DNA of 64,000 nt from Tetrapyrgos nigripes (GCA_013368315.1 JAACJM010000009.1:682001-746000), one strand, 5' to 3'. Positions 33,084-45,758 are shown, counted from the first letter of the stretch. Program-made: numbers and translations. The notes: generated by a model from the sequence alone, not told the origin.

Positions 33084-33842
33084 TTAACAATCTTCCCAAA
33101 ACGTACTCCCCGTTCCCCAAATCCCCTTCCTCAAACACGCCAATTGAACGATCTACGAATGATCGACAAACAAGTTGGCGTTGGCTCCTTGGTTTTGGAT
33201 GTGGTAGGAGAACACTTGGGGGTCGGCAGCTTCGAACCAGGGTATGGGTATAGGGGAGGGGGGAGAAGTAGGTATCAGTACGCGTTAGGAGGGCAACGCG
33301 ACGAGAAAGATTGAGGAAGGAGGAAAACAACATACATAATCTTATCCTTCGGCAGCGCAGAGGTAATAGCAGAAATAACATCTGTCCTCCAGCTTCTAGT
33401 AACGTTTTCGGTGATACCTTCGCTTTCGATCATGATCATCTAGAGTATCGGATGTAGGTGTTTTTGTCAGGATTCTTTTTGGAAAAGGAGATCCATGAGG
33501 AGACAGATGTAACATATGTATATTAGCTAGTATTTCCATGATAATGGGGGGCAGTTATGTATGTACGTACATAAGTACCAGCATCAAGGAACGTCTTTGC
33601 TCTATCAATCAACCATTTGGGATCGCGTGTCCCGGGGGATTTGAGTTCGGCTATGGAAGCGTCGCCTCCTGCGCCCCATCTACATACGATTAAGGGAAGA
33701 GAAGACGTGAGTTTGATAAACTGGAATTTCGAAGTAAGTAAAGAGTCTCGGAATAAACGTACTGTATCCCAACTTCCGGCTTCGGCTTCAATCCTGTCTT
33801 GGCTACCATCTCGACGAGAGTAGTCCAGTCCAGGCTCCCTTG
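33084..33842 (-). pseudogene. ComA-like (phosphosulfolactate synthase family) protein, 5'-truncated
   Basis: Fungal members of the ComA family are (beta/alpha)8-barrel proteins; the archaeal enzyme joins sulfite to phosphoenolpyruvate, and the fungal role is not known to me. Minus-strand exons: 33842-33763 (TLVEMVAKTGLKPKPEVGIQ), 33679-33571 (WGAGGDASIAELKSPGTRDP, then AKTFLDAGTY), 33439-33336 (MIMIESEGITENVTRSWRTD) and a last one from about 33239 to stop TAA at 33084-33086 (FEAADPQVFSYHIQNQGANA, then LFVDHS, a TAG, and IVQLACLRKGIWG). The TAG sits where Gln is expected. The last intron has TG where the acceptor AG should be (CCCTG|GTTCGAAG). The N-terminal third is missing at the junction with the RecQ fragment. 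Confidence 0.7.
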
Positions 33843-33960
33843 ATATGGCGAGGGTATTAATCCAAGAATAAGGGTACAGGAAGAATATTATTAGTTGTTT
33901 GCCAACAGCTTTAAGCGGCAGCCAATCAGATGATGGGAAGTTTGAGGACCCTCGCCATAT
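33843..33960. repeat. 13-bp inverted repeat flanking a gene-fragment junction
   Basis: ATATGGCGAGGGT at about 33843 and its exact inverse ACCCTCGCCATAT at about 33946 enclose some 90 bp. The pair lies where the ComA-like and RecQ-like fragments meet, so it may be the ends of a small element or a mark of the rearrangement. Confidence 0.5.
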
Positions 33961-34271
33961 GCTGGAGGAACTGTTCCGGCATCAAAATCGGCTGACCCAC
34001 CGAAGTTCGAGATTTCGAGCAAATTAAGGGGAGTAACCACCACAGCTGTTCCCGTCTTTCCATTAGCCTCGGCCATCATGAGTGGGATCCAGAAAGACAA
34101 AGTCTTCCCTGCATCAGTCCGAGCCACTCCCACGACATTCTTCCCATTATAAATAGAAAGCGCAGTCTTCACCTGCCAGAGACAGGGCTTTTTCTGAGTC
34201 TTCTGATATACGAGGTCCTTGATGTCCCAACTTGAGGTACGAGTTTGATCAGTAGTAGTAGCGGCGGGCAT
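33961..34271 (-). pseudogene. RecQ-like helicase, N-terminal fragment
   Basis: From ATG at 34271 the frame reads a Thr/Ser-rich start, then KKPCLWQVKTALSIYNGKNV (motif 0 Q), VGVARTDAGKTLSFWIPLMM (motif I, with TDAGKT in place of TGxGKT) and TAVVVTPLNLL (motif Ia), and then homology stops near 34015. It is a different paralogue from the gene at 9036-11333. The remaining helicase domains are absent. Confidence 0.6.
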
Positions 34272-36372
34272 GTATTAGATGAAAATTAGAGTATAATATT
34301 AGAGAGAATGTAAAGGAAGGAATGTGAGGTTCTGGAGGGAGCTGTCACCCACACCAGCGTTGAGAGAGATGTCGGAAACAGTCAACAAACGCGTCCGCGT
34401 CGTGTCACAAGCTGACACCTGACTTTATTTGGCAACAGCTGAATCTGTCACCAGATCGATTTGGCAGTAAACGCAAAAACTCACCCGGGCGGCTCCGTTC
34501 GCCTGTGCGGGCCGTCTCTGATCCATTTAATCTGTGGGGCATCGCAGTTCTTTCAGCCTTGTCTGCGCCCCCTGAGTTCAGTCAAGGCGTGCGGTTGCAT
34601 CCGTCCCCTATCTATCCTAGTCTCAGTTCTGTTTTGTTTGTTCCCCTCCGTTTGTTGTGTTCCATTCTTATTCGCCTCGACTGCCTGCTTGAGTTCATTA
34701 CTCTCTGTCTTTCCCCATCCAAATAATACCCCAACCCTCTACCCTGTTTTTCTGGCATGGCCACTACTGGGCTCGTAGTTTCCAGCATCACTGTCACTGG
34801 ATTTCTCTGTGATTATTGGCTCACAACGTTGCTACTTGCTACTTCATTTGCAAGAGAACAGGGTCTTCCTTTTCCTGCCTACGAGTCTGGGGTTGCACGT
34901 CGGCTTCCCGTCACTGTTACGTCTCATTTGGTTTCTCTCACAACTTCTATTTCTTTCATGTTGTCCCCGTAACGTCTCTGTTGTTCTCGGTCAAGACCTC
35001 CAAGATGCTTGTGTCAGAGCTTCGCTTCCAGAGCTAGCTTCTTTACTTGAATCCGTCCCCATAAGGAAGGAGTACATGCAGAATGTAAATACCAGTATTA
35101 CTGTATGCAGAACATGTAAAAACAATAGAAAGCATTGCAAGAGAGCTTCCTCCCAGTTTGTTTATGATGTCAGGGTGAAAAGCCTGGCCCTTATTCAGGC
35201 GTATAGTTCTCTATGTGAAAGGAGAATGTGAGATTGAAGGTACATTGTACTGGTTTTGTTGCAAGTTCACAAAACGTGCCTGGTCTAACGATTCCGGTAG
35301 ATCGCTGGGAGCAGGGAACGTATTTGTGGGAACGGTAGATGAGCAAGGTGTATCCGGGTGGAATTTTTTTAGTTCACTTAACGACAAAGAGTTGTCTAGG
35401 TGTTACAGTCTGCTCAAAGTGCTGACTCAAAAGTATGGAGGCGCCACCTCCATTGGTGAGGACCTCATACACATCTAGCTGTTCTGATTCGATAACTGTA
35501 TTCTGAGTACTAGTGTGGTATTTGGAAGCATAAGTAGAACAATATTTTTCTGTGCTGGTGGCTTTCCTGGTATTTGGCGTTCAATGATGTGCAAAGTGTT
35601 ACCTTAAGTTTGGGGAAAAAACTGACTGTGGGGTTGTCAGGCTGAACGACGTCGGAAGGGTGCATGGAACAGCCTCAGAATTTGGATGATAGGCTCAGAA
35701 AGCCAGCTGCCCACTGGCCCTTTGCCGGTTATTTGCTTTGATGCTGAGTCAGGGTGCTGGAACAGTTCCTCCAGCCTTCCCGTTGTGAGGGGACCTAAAC
35801 TTCTCGCTCTCTGATTGGTCAATCCCTAATTTTTTTCCCATCCTATATACACTCAGTATTTACACTGCACCTTCTGCCCTAGCATATTGTCCCCTCACAA
35901 ACAGAAGGCTGGCTACTGGGAGCCTGGGTCCAGTCCTCCGTTGGGATCAGTCTTGCCACAGTCCGGGTAGGTCTGGTCTTTGATCAAATTTCCTGGCCCT
36001 CGACCTGGCCCTCATTTTTTCTGGCCCTGGCCCTTGACTGGTGGACCAGGTCTAACATGGCCAGTCCAGGGCCAGACCCAGTCCTCACAGTGATTTTTTT
36101 TTTCCTAACAAGAGAGTGGAACAAGGTAGTAAAATGTACCTTTTTAACCAACATAAAATGATCACTGAATGATGAGTTCCTACACATCAGGGTGTTGAAA
36201 CAACATTTGCAGTCACATTGTGTCACAATGAGGGAGTTGCTGAAGCTGCCTTGTAGCTCATCACATGGCTGACACATGGCCAAACATGTAACTGCTGCAT
36301 CAAAAAAGCCACCAGAGACACACCTGATATTACCAATTAGCCAAATATACACAAGCATTAATTTGATTATTG
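34272..36372. other. Region without a recognised gene
   Basis: Plus-strand frames at 34461-35478 are open for 60-140 codons in overlapping registers, but I recognise none. Around 35985-36080 a purine/pyrimidine-skewed stretch repeats (C)TGGCCC at least six times in both orientations, resembling subterminal motifs of a DNA transposon. It ends in a (T)10 run. Confidence 0.45.
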
Positions 36373-36380
36373 ATCCAGTC

Positions 36381-39300
36381 TAGTGTTGGACAAGTCAGTG
36401 ACTTTTGACAGTGGGTCAATGTAACCAGGTCAATGATGATGACATTTGACTTACGCATGAGAATTGCCAACAGCGCTTAGGAATCAGGCTGACACTGTCG
36501 GTAATTCTCGTTGCAGGCAGTTTGCAGGCATTTCTCTTGTTCATAAACATCAAAGACCTTCTCAAGAAGACCATACATATATATAATAGCTCATAGACTT
36601 GTATGAAGTGTAAGCTAAAGCTAGTTCACCAATAAATCTTTATTTGTTTCGTCCATATCAACAATCCCACTCTTGTCTCCTACATTTTCCTGCTCCAGCT
36701 CCTCAGCCACTGCTTCCTTCGTCCTACATAGATAGATATTAATCCAAATCTGGTTTGAAAAATTGAAGAGATCCTGTATTGGTATGCCTCCTTTAAGAGA
36801 AACAGGGGTGCTGGATATAGTGAATGCTGAGCTTGCAGGGACTACTGGGTTATTGTCTTCATCATCCTCTGCAGCTGCAGCAGCATGCCTTTGAACCATA
36901 GAGCGAAAGGATGATGAACTGGATTGATCTGTGCCTGTGAATGGGATCAATGGATTTTTGGATGAATTTGTGTGATCTACTTACTTATATTCATGTTCTC
37001 AATGTTAGTTTCTGGCTCAGGTTCAGCAATGATCAACAGAGAGTCTATAATTTCATCCTGAGATGCTGTATATTCAATATTTGCTCTCTGACCCCTTAAC
37101 TCAAATCTCCGCTTCAAGCAGCTGGCCCCAGATTGTTGTTAATGTTCATCTCAGACCTGCATCTTCAACTCTGTCAAGGCAGTGAGTGTTTCTGTCCCAA
37201 GATGATTGCATAGCTTTGTGAGGGTATTGCCAAACACACTGAAAAGCTGCTCACAAAAGGAGGAGTTGGCTGAGATGTGAAGGATGCACATTGCAAGGTG
37301 AATAAACTGAGGACCTGGCACCAGGGAATAGAAAGCTGTTGAAAATTTGTATGGGGTCAGGATTTCAATGCTAGGAGATCACTTATCAGTACTTGATCAC
37401 ATACATAGAAAATCAGAATGCACATTTGTCATTGCATTACTGAGTTCTAGGTCTATTTGATTTTGGAGATTTGAAAAGAATCCACACTTATTGAGATGTT
37501 CATCTAAATGATTGGAAAAGTTGAGCTCAAGATGCTCAGTAGGAAAAAGACAATGCCAGATTCATGTAAGGAGGTCCTGGATACCAGCATTATTGAAGAC
37601 TGATACCTGTTGAAATGGAATATTCCAATAAATAGGATTCAGCAACACAGCTGCAACAAATAATTCTTGATCAGTTTTATGCCACCAAGCTTCAATGCTT
37701 GCAATGATTGCAACTCAGCCACAGGAATCATTGATGACCATACTGGAGTACTGAGAGATAAGATAGCCAAATGTCAAAAGCACTTGATCAAGGTGACAAT
37801 GGGCAGCTTGAATGATGTTCGCAGCAACAGCCAATGGTTCCAGATGATTGATAATTCTAAAACAGCTATATTAAATACCCAAAAGCAATAGTAAATGGTG
37901 GTGAATCAAGTACCAAGTTAATGCTTCCCAAAACACATTGTTCTTGATGATTCCCATCATTTCCACTGCCTTCCTCTGTGCTGCTGCATTTCCTGTCTTC
38001 ATAATACATTTTCTCTCATCAAGTTCACCCTCATCACCATAAACTAATTGGAGGAGCTTGTTACAAAGCTCAAGTAACTGTACAAATGCCTGGTAATGAG
38101 CAGTCCACTGAGTCAAAACTGCATGTATGACAGTCTTCAGAAGGTGAGCAAGAATCAGTGTCTTGCTATGGAGCCAAGTAATGAGCTTGGTGGCATCATC
38201 TGTGAACTGAAGATCATCTGCTTCTGATTTTGAGAAATAATCACCAACAACAAGATTGACCTGTCCAAACTGAATTCAGAGATATATGAGAATATGAATG
38301 GGCATAGCAGTCCAGAACAGCCATTTCCAGATACTTCTTTGCCAAGAGTCCATGAGCTTTATGAGACTCGCCAGATGCATCTGAGACAAATCCAATGGGG
38401 ATGGCTTGCCACTCCATTGATACTTTCCCCAGAGCCTTATCAATCAGCTTCAGAAACTCTTCTGCTGTTTTTCAATCTTTGCTGGTGTCATAAACTGCAA
38501 CTGTATGTATCTATAACAGCTTGAGAACTTCATAAATGAATCAAACAAGATTACATACCCCTTGATCTGCGGAAACCATAAATGCAATGAGATGCATATG
38601 ATTCAGACCAGTCCAACCATCCACTTGGAGAGTAACTTCCTGATCACAAAGGGTGTTAGCTACGGCAGCTCAAACCTGGAAAAAATAATAAGTATTAGCT
38701 CAAAGCAACAGACTGCTTTTAAATGAAATTACTTGACGGATGACTGTGGGCAGAATATGGCAAGTCAAAATTTTCCAACTGACTGGCTTGGCCATAGGGA
38801 TGAATTCTTGAATGAAAGTCTCCCACTCTAAATTATCAACCCATGAAAGTGGAAGACCAGCAGATGCAGTCAAGCAGATCAATAGCTCTTCAAATTGCTG
38901 CTGATGATCATTGGTCCAGTAAGTGTGAAAGCTTGGAGCTTGACCTTGTTGGCAGCTGATGGGGTGAGAGATGGAACCAGGGTCCGATGGGGCTAGACTG
39001 CCACTGAGACTGGAGATAGAGCTACGAGAAATCAAAGAACTAGTAAGTTCCTGAGAAATTGGGGAAATTTGTGATGTGTTCAACATGACAACATTCTGCT
39101 CAGAGCCTGAGTTAATGGGAGGAGATACAGGTGGAGGCATATCCATGTTGAGTGAGTATGGAACTGCAGGTGGGTAGTGTGAAGATAAGCGAGATACACC
39201 AACAATGTGCCCAGATGAGGTTGCGGAACACATCCTCGGTGGAGTTGGAGGCTGTGTGCCTGGTTGTGGTGCTTTCTCAGCAAAATTGTGAGCCTGTCTT

Positions 39301-40618
39301 CTTACTTCTTCAGTCTGATTTTCACACTGTTTCAGATGGTTGAGCAATGTGGAACCTGCTGGACAAAGGATGGTATGGCCTCTCGTGTGCTTTGCTTGAA
39401 CAGGTCGAGACCAAACTGTGCCACAGCATCAGAAATTGAAAGACAGATGAGTTTGTGCCACATACTTTCTTGTTCAATCTGTGCTGGAGTCCTCACTCTG
39501 TGCTGGAGTCCTCACAACCTCCATAAGACCGTTCTCGACCTTCTGAGCATCCTGACTGGTGACAATACTGATCTCTGCCTGAGTAAGGGTACAGGATAGT
39601 ATGCATCAAGTTGATTGATGTATCATTTAAGTATATTAATACTCACCTTCAAGCACTCAATACAAAAAACCTTCAGACACTGAGAGTGCTTATCAACATC
39701 TGGGTTGTATATACCAGAGGTATTGCCAGTTACTCAACGTTCCCAGTTTGGATGGTCTTTGAAGAACGTTTGCTCCCAGCTCACCTGTCTTTGCCCTTTG
39801 TTGGCAGAAATTCATCGGTTGGAACGAGACATGAAATGGATTGGGTGGTTCTGACTTATGGCAGGCTGCACTACTGCATTATATACCTTGCAAGGTGTGA
39901 ACGATTACCCTCAATCCATGGCTCTCATGAAAAAATATCAGACCAATCAACATACAGTCAAAAGCATACTGGTGGAAAGATTCCACGGGTACTGTGTAGA
40001 TTTGGAATTGCGTGTAGCTCCAGGTCGGCATTTTCAGTGTTCTCACACAGTGAGAAGAGTAAAGTAGTACTTATCCAGACTTGATGATTTGGTAGAGACA
40101 GGAGTAACATTGTGGTAGGTCAGGATATTGCACACGGATGTGAAAACAGTTCAGAGTATTTCTAAAGGGTCTTTGGGCTATGGATGATCTTGTCTAATCT
40201 TATCTCTCCTTTCGCTGGCTGAAGGGGAAGATATGTCAGCTGGGCATTGTTCTCTCGCCATTGTCTGGGACATTCTCTTGACATTAAATACCAAGTTATT
40301 CATTGCTCTTACAGTTTACTGTGCTACTCATTTGTAAATTAAGTGTGATGTTTCTCATGGTCCTGAAGTTCATCTGGACCATATGTACCAGTCCTAATCA
40401 CAGTGCTTGAGGGTAACGGTAGAGGAGAACTCTTCATTTCAGCAACAGTAACGGTGTGAGCCATCTGAGCCTGGTGACATCACAGCACTTGAGTTCCATT
40501 CCAAGCCTTCCGACCCATGTCAAATGTCAAGTCATTTGACCCTTGGTCACTGACATTTGATGTGAATCAAAAACATTGACTTTGATGATGTCACTAAGTC
40601 ATTGACCAGGCAACACTG
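36381..40618 (-). mobile_element. hAT-family DNA transposon, decayed
   Basis: The ends are imperfect inverted repeats, TAGTGTTGGACAAGTCAGTG at the left and the inverse of CAGTGTTGCCTGGTCAATGA at the right, with further GGTCAATG/TCATTGACC motifs just inside. Flanking octamers ATCCAGTC (36373-36380) and ATCTGGTC (40619-40626) match at six of eight positions, as for an aged 8-bp hAT target duplication. The interior encodes a hAT transposase on the minus strand. Confidence 0.8.
36621..39600 (-). pseudogene. hAT transposase with BED-type N-terminus, broken
   Basis: Recognised segments in order. A partial BED-finger end with Ser/Pro-rich linker is at 39347-38950 (LLNHLKQCENQTEEV). Then HTYWTNDHQQQFEELL and VIRQV lead to the catalytic region EVTLQVDGWTGLNHMHLIAF near 38630-38580. 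GFVSDASGESHKA is near 38380, and QVNLVVGDYFSKSEADD followed by TQWTAHYQAFVQLLEL is at 38270-38080. FWEALTW comes next. The C-terminal dimerisation segment is ANSSFCEQLFSVFGNTLTKL near 37270-37210, and the acidic tail IPIQDLFNFSNQIW runs to 36621. A TGA replaces the expected Arg in DTSKD*KTAEEF (near 38480), and frames shift around 37300-37870. Introns such as GTATGT near 38563 are plausible. Confidence 0.8.
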
Positions 40619-40626
40619 ATCTGGTC

Positions 40627-41236
40627 ATCTACAAGGCATTATCTGCAGGTCCCCCAAGTTGCTTAAAGGTTGGCTGGCAGAATACCACATTGGCTGGGAG
40701 CCAGAATTCCAGCTGGAATTGATGGTGGAAATTGGATCAGTCCCAGATCTGGGCCAGGTGCATGACGTAACGATTACACAGGCTTGATGCTTTGCTCAGC
40801 CTGTCGCCTGATGTGCCAGCTAATGAAGCAGCAACTAATCAGCATAGGGTGACCAGTCAATGGAGCTCACCAAGTAGAATGCTGAGGAGAAAGCTTGTAG
40901 AGCTTAGATGCAAATTGCTTGAAGAGCAGATAGAACTAGATATTGTTCTGTAGTAAATACAACTTTACATAGAGCTTTTATACTAGATAAAGAGCATGTA
41001 ATTACTAATATCTACATCGTCCATGGACATACCTAGAGACTAAGAGAATACTGCCATTGGCCATATTGCTATCTACAGAGATATCACTATATACTAAGAG
41101 ATAAGAGTAATGTCTGGAGAATGTCCTGGAGGAGTAGCCATACTTATAGCTACATAGAAGTTTCATAATAACTCCATATAGAATCATAGTTACTATACAT
41201 GGAAGGTATATATTTCAACACTCCCCCTACTGTTCC
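40627..41236. other. Spacer with a copia-type LTR remnant
   Basis: No gene. About 40896-41220 looks like a copia LTR on the minus strand: it starts TGTTGAAATATATACC, preceded on that strand by the tract CAGTAGGGGGAG (41221-41232), the same arrangement as in the complete copia element. The internal part of that element is gone; the chromovirus interior begins at the junction near 41236. Confidence 0.55.
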
Positions 41237-41238
41237 CA

Positions 41239-41628
41239 TTGGCAAATGTGGAGCTAGGACAGAAAGAGGCCCCTAAGAACCTGGACGAGTTGATCAACCA
41301 AGCACTTCACATGGAACAGACCCTAGCTGAACTCCTAGGAAAGCCTGTCACTGGCCCCACCCCATCCCTCTCCAAGTTCTCTTCTGCACATGACCCTAAT
41401 GCCATGGACATTGACGCCTCCTGTACTGAGCATCCCCAAGGTAATGGACACACTTGTGTGGATTACCAGAAGGCGATGCAGGGGCACTGCTACAGCTGTG
41501 GTTCCAGGAATCACCTGAAGCGAGATGGAAATCATGGACGCAACAAGTGTGACTACTGTGAGAGGATGGGTCACTGCTCCTCTGTTTGTCAGGACCGATA
41601 CATGGGTCGGCCCAGAGGAGGAGGCTGA
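41239..41628 (+). pseudogene. Chromovirus gag, C-terminal part with zinc knuckles
   Basis: The gag nucleocapsid part binds RNA. It shows LDELINQALHMEQTLAELLG followed by a double Cys-rich region ending in a canonical CX2CX4HX4C (CDYCERMGHCSSVC). The capsid-encoding N-terminus is missing. The frame ends shortly after an Arg/Gly-rich tail; 41641-41835 carries the linker towards protease in another frame. Confidence 0.75.
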
Positions 41629-42005
41629 AGCAGACAGCATGTGGCCACCACTGTCAGTGACTCTTTTAGTCTCTTCCCTGATGATCTGCCCCCTTCTACC
41701 TCCACTTCTGTCCCCACTGCTACTGTTGCTGCTTCATCATCCACTGAAGCACTGTCTGTGCTCACTGCCTTGCAGAAATTTATCACTGACCAAACTGCTT
41801 TACTCCAAAACATCGCTAACCAACAGGGTTTTTGAAATGGGTGTCCATTCCTGCCACAGCGTGAACACCCTTGACTATCCACATGCTCTCCTCTTCCTCA
41901 TACAATTCTATTCCTTCATGTACCATATCCAGTATTCCCAAAATAGAATCTTGTGCTTCTCACTTTCATATACATATGAAACTCTGAGGAAGACAAAATG
42001 AGGCA

Positions 42006-45000
42006 GTGGTAGTGGCAATGGTTGACAGTGGAGCTACAGGTCTGTTCCTGGGACAATCATTTGTAAAGCAACACCAGATCCAAACTTATCCCCTCTGCAA
42101 ACCCCTAGATGTCTACAATATTGATGGGACCCTTAACCAAGCAGGGTGTATAGATCAGTTCTGCTGGCTAGCTATGACAGCAGATAGACAGGAAGCATGG
42201 CTAGATTTCCTGGTTACAGACTTAGGTGGAGAAGATGTCATCCTGGGTCTTCCCTGGTTGCCTAAGATGAACCCACAGATTGACTGGACGAGTGGCCAAC
42301 TGCAAATCCCTATAGCACTGCCCCCCATCAGTGGAAGAGGTCCCTGATCAGGATCAGTTTGTTGCTACCAATTTTGGACCAACCCCAAGGGGAAACACCA
42401 TCCTAGAAGGCACAGATTCCAAATCAACCCAGTTGGTTCCTTAGGGAATACATGCACCCACAGACCAGAAAAGGAGGAGGAACTCCAAGTCTATCATATT
42501 CGTGCTAATCAGGCCACAAGGCGTTCCTGAAAGAAAGCAGGGATCCTTGCTGACACTGGAGAAGAAGTCTGGTGTGCTGCAGGGTTCACTTACTCACAAC
42601 AGCTGGCTGAAGAGGCAAACCAGATGAAACCAAAACAGTCATTTGAGGAGAGTCCCTCCTCAATATTGGGATTACTCTCAGGTCTTCTCTGAAGCTGAGT
42701 CGGAATGTCTCCCTGCACACAAACCCTGGTACCTGGAGCACCTGCCACCCTACAAACCAAGATCTACCCAATGTCCATCAATGAACAGCAGGAGCTCAAT
42801 CAATTCCTTGATGAGAATGTCTGCAAGGGTTATATCTGGCCCTCCAAATCCCCTCTGTCCTCTCTAGTCTTCTTTGTGAAGAAGAAAGACAGGAAACTTC
42901 AGTTTGTCCAGGATTACTGACACCTAAACAAGTACACCATTAAAAGCCACTACCCTCTTCCCCTTATTGCTGACATAGTCAGTTGCCTTCAGGGGGCCAA
43001 GTACTTCACCAAGTTTGATGTACATTGGGGGTATAACAATGTCCAGATCAAACAGGGGGATGAGTGGAAGGCAGCATTTGCAACCAACCAAGGGCTTTTT
43101 GAACCTACTGTCATGTTCTTCAGATTGACAAACTCACCAGCTACTTTCCAGGGCCTCATAAATTCCATCTTCTCAGACTTGATTGCAGCAGGAAAGGTAG
43201 CAGTTTATCTGGACGACATCCTGATCTTCAGTGGGACTCTGGAAGAGCATCGAGAGGTGGTTTGGGAAGTGCTAGACAGGTTGAAGAGGAATGATCTGTA
43301 TCTGAGGCCAGAGAAATGCAAGTTTGAATGGAAAGAGATAGAATATCTTGGTTGATTATCCGAGAGGGGCAAGTCTGGATGAACCCTGTGAAGGTGGCAG
43401 CAGTACAGCACTGGCCAGTTCCCCGCAATCTCCATGACATTTGAGTGTTCCTGGGCTTTGCTAATTTCTACCAACAATTCATACAGAACTTTGCCAAAAC
43501 TGCTCGACCTCTGAACAACAAAGACATCTTGTTTAATTGGGGAACTCAACAACAGGAAGCCTTTGACTCCCTTCAAACAGCCTTCGCATCTGCTCCCATT
43601 ATTACACTCTGGTCACCAGACTGTCCTACCCATGTTGAAGTAGATGCTTCTGGCTTTGCAACAGGGATTCCTGTAATTACCCTGCCATACAGGGGTATTA
43701 CAGCAACCTCATGACAAGTCCAGGAATTTCTTCCAGTGTCACTCTGAAATACCTTTGTATTTCTCAGCAGTATTACAGAATGTATTACTGTGACACTATG
43801 TCACACTGAAATGTTGCTGTAATCCGCCCTGATTTACAGCAGTCTTACAAAATTGTTCTGAAAAATATATGTGTTTGTAATACTCCTGTAATGTAAGGTG
43901 TATTACTTAATGAATGACTTGTAGTAAGGCTGCTGTAATACCCCTGTATGGCAGTGTATTTACAGGAATTTGCTTCCAGTAATTATGAAATCTACAACTG
44001 AGAGATGGCTATTATCGAAGCACTGAAGGATTGGCAGAGCTATCTGGAAGGGCTACCACAGCCCTTTGAGATCATCACAGACCACTCTAATCTAGAGTTC
44101 TGGCAAACAGCACAGGATCTTAGTCAACAACAAGCAAGATGGGCCCTTTGGCTATCATGCTTTGACTTTTGACTAGTCCACTGTCCAGGCAAAGCAAATA
44201 CCAAAGCAGATGCTCTCTCTCGCCTTCCCTCCCACCAAGTAACAGACTGAGAAGACAATTTGGAAACCACAGTACTCAGACCAGAGCACTTTATAAGGCT
44301 TGCTGCTACTACGCTGGTCAACCCCCTAGAAGAACAGATTTGTCAGGCACTGGAGAGTGAAGTGGAGGTGTTAAAAGGACTAGAGCAGTTGAAGAAGGAG
44401 GGGTTGCAACGACTTGCCAATGGTTTACCTGAATGGGAAGAGGATAATGGATTGGTATACCACAAGGGGCAAGTCTATGTTCCTCTGAATGAAGAGCTGG
44501 GGAAGGCAATAGTAGAACAGTGCCATGATGAGCCATCAGCAGGACATCCAGGGCTACATAGGACACTTGATTTGGTAACCTCACACTTCTGGTGGCCCAC
44601 CATTTGCTCTTTTGTAGAGAAGTATGTTGAGGGATGTGATAAGTGTGCCAGGAAGAAGTTACAATGTCATCCACAAGCAGTAATCCAACCTTTGGACGTA
44701 CCCTTAGGACTCTGGGAAGAAGTTGGAGTTGACCTCATTACACAGCTACTGTCCTCACAAGGTTATGACACAATCCTAGTCTGTACTGACCTCTATGGAA
44801 AACAAGTCCACACCCTTCCCTGCACCTCTAACATCACCTATACTACTGAGAAATCTTCTGCCTTCATGGCCTCCCACTTCGCTTTGTGTCAGATCGCGGT
44901 CCACAGTTTGCAGCACAAGCCATGTGCTCTCTGTTAGACCAACTTGGGATCAAGTCAAGCCTTTCATCAGGCTACCAACCTCAGATGAATGGACAGACAG

Positions 45001-45758
45001 AATGGGCCAACCAGGAAGTGGAGAAATATCTGTGTCTCTACACCAACTATAGGCAGGATGACTGGGTGGAGCACCTTCCTATGGCCAAATTTGTTCTGAA
45101 CTCCCACACACACTCTGCACATGGCATGGCACCTTTTGAGGTGACTTATGACTACCTTCCTCTGTTCAACATACTGGTGGGCTGGTGGGCTGGTGCATGG
45201 GCATTCCAGATGTAGAAGATCATCTTGAAGTCCTAAGACAGGTTCGAAGAGATGCAGGATCAGTGTTACACCTGGCTAAGTGTCATATGAAGGAAGGGTA
45301 TGAAAGAGGGAAACAGAAGGGACATCAGTTCAAGGTTGGGGACTATGTTTGGCTTAGTGCAGAAGACATCAACTTGAAACTTTCAAGTGACAAGTTGGGG
45401 GACCGGATTGTGGAAAAAGTTGGAGATTTAGACAAGCAGTTAGACCTCCCTGAATCTCTTAATCATCTGCACCCAGTATTCCACGTCAACAAACTCTACC
45501 CCTATAAGGGTAATTTGGTGAATGGGCTCTTACCTGAGGAGCCAGAGCCAGTATACCTCAAGGGGGAGGATGAGCCTGAGTATGAAGTGGACACCCTTCT
45601 GGATAGCAGGATACGATGGAGGCAACTGGAATAACTTGTCAAGTGGAAAGGGTACGACAACAGTCACAACTCATGGGAGCCAGTTGCAAACCTCAAAAAT
45701 GCGAAGCACAAGATCACAGCATTCCACAAGAAGCACCCAGAGGCAACAAAGATTTAGG
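42006..45758 (+). pseudogene. Chromovirus pol, broken
   Basis: Protease at 42006-42347 keeps the DSGA active site (AMVDSGATGLFLG) and GGEDVILGLPWL. Reverse transcriptase spans about 42750-43355 with the catalytic YLDD, but has stops (for example after QFVQDY and at EYLG). RNase H begins VEVDASGFATG and is cut by the MITE at 43667-43970; it resumes at YEIYN near 43986 and includes TDHSNLEF. Integrase shows the zinc-binding H-H-C-C (HPGLH...CDKCARKK), GVDLITQ and, after a frameshift near 44880, SDRGPQFAAQ. The chromodomain EYEVDTLLDSR...LVKWKGYDNSHNSWEP, near 45570-45690, has a stop in the middle. A chromodomain targets insertion to heterochromatin. Confidence 0.85.
43667..43970. mobile_element. 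MITE in the chromovirus RNase H region
   Basis: About 304 bp with inverted ends: left attcctgtaattaccctgcc then atacaggggtattacagcaa; right is the near inverse, with about five mismatches over 45 bp. The inside is A/T-rich with recurring tattacag. Part of the RNase H coding sequence between GFATG and NYEIY is missing, so a target deletion accompanied or followed insertion; I could not define a target duplication. Confidence 0.7.
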
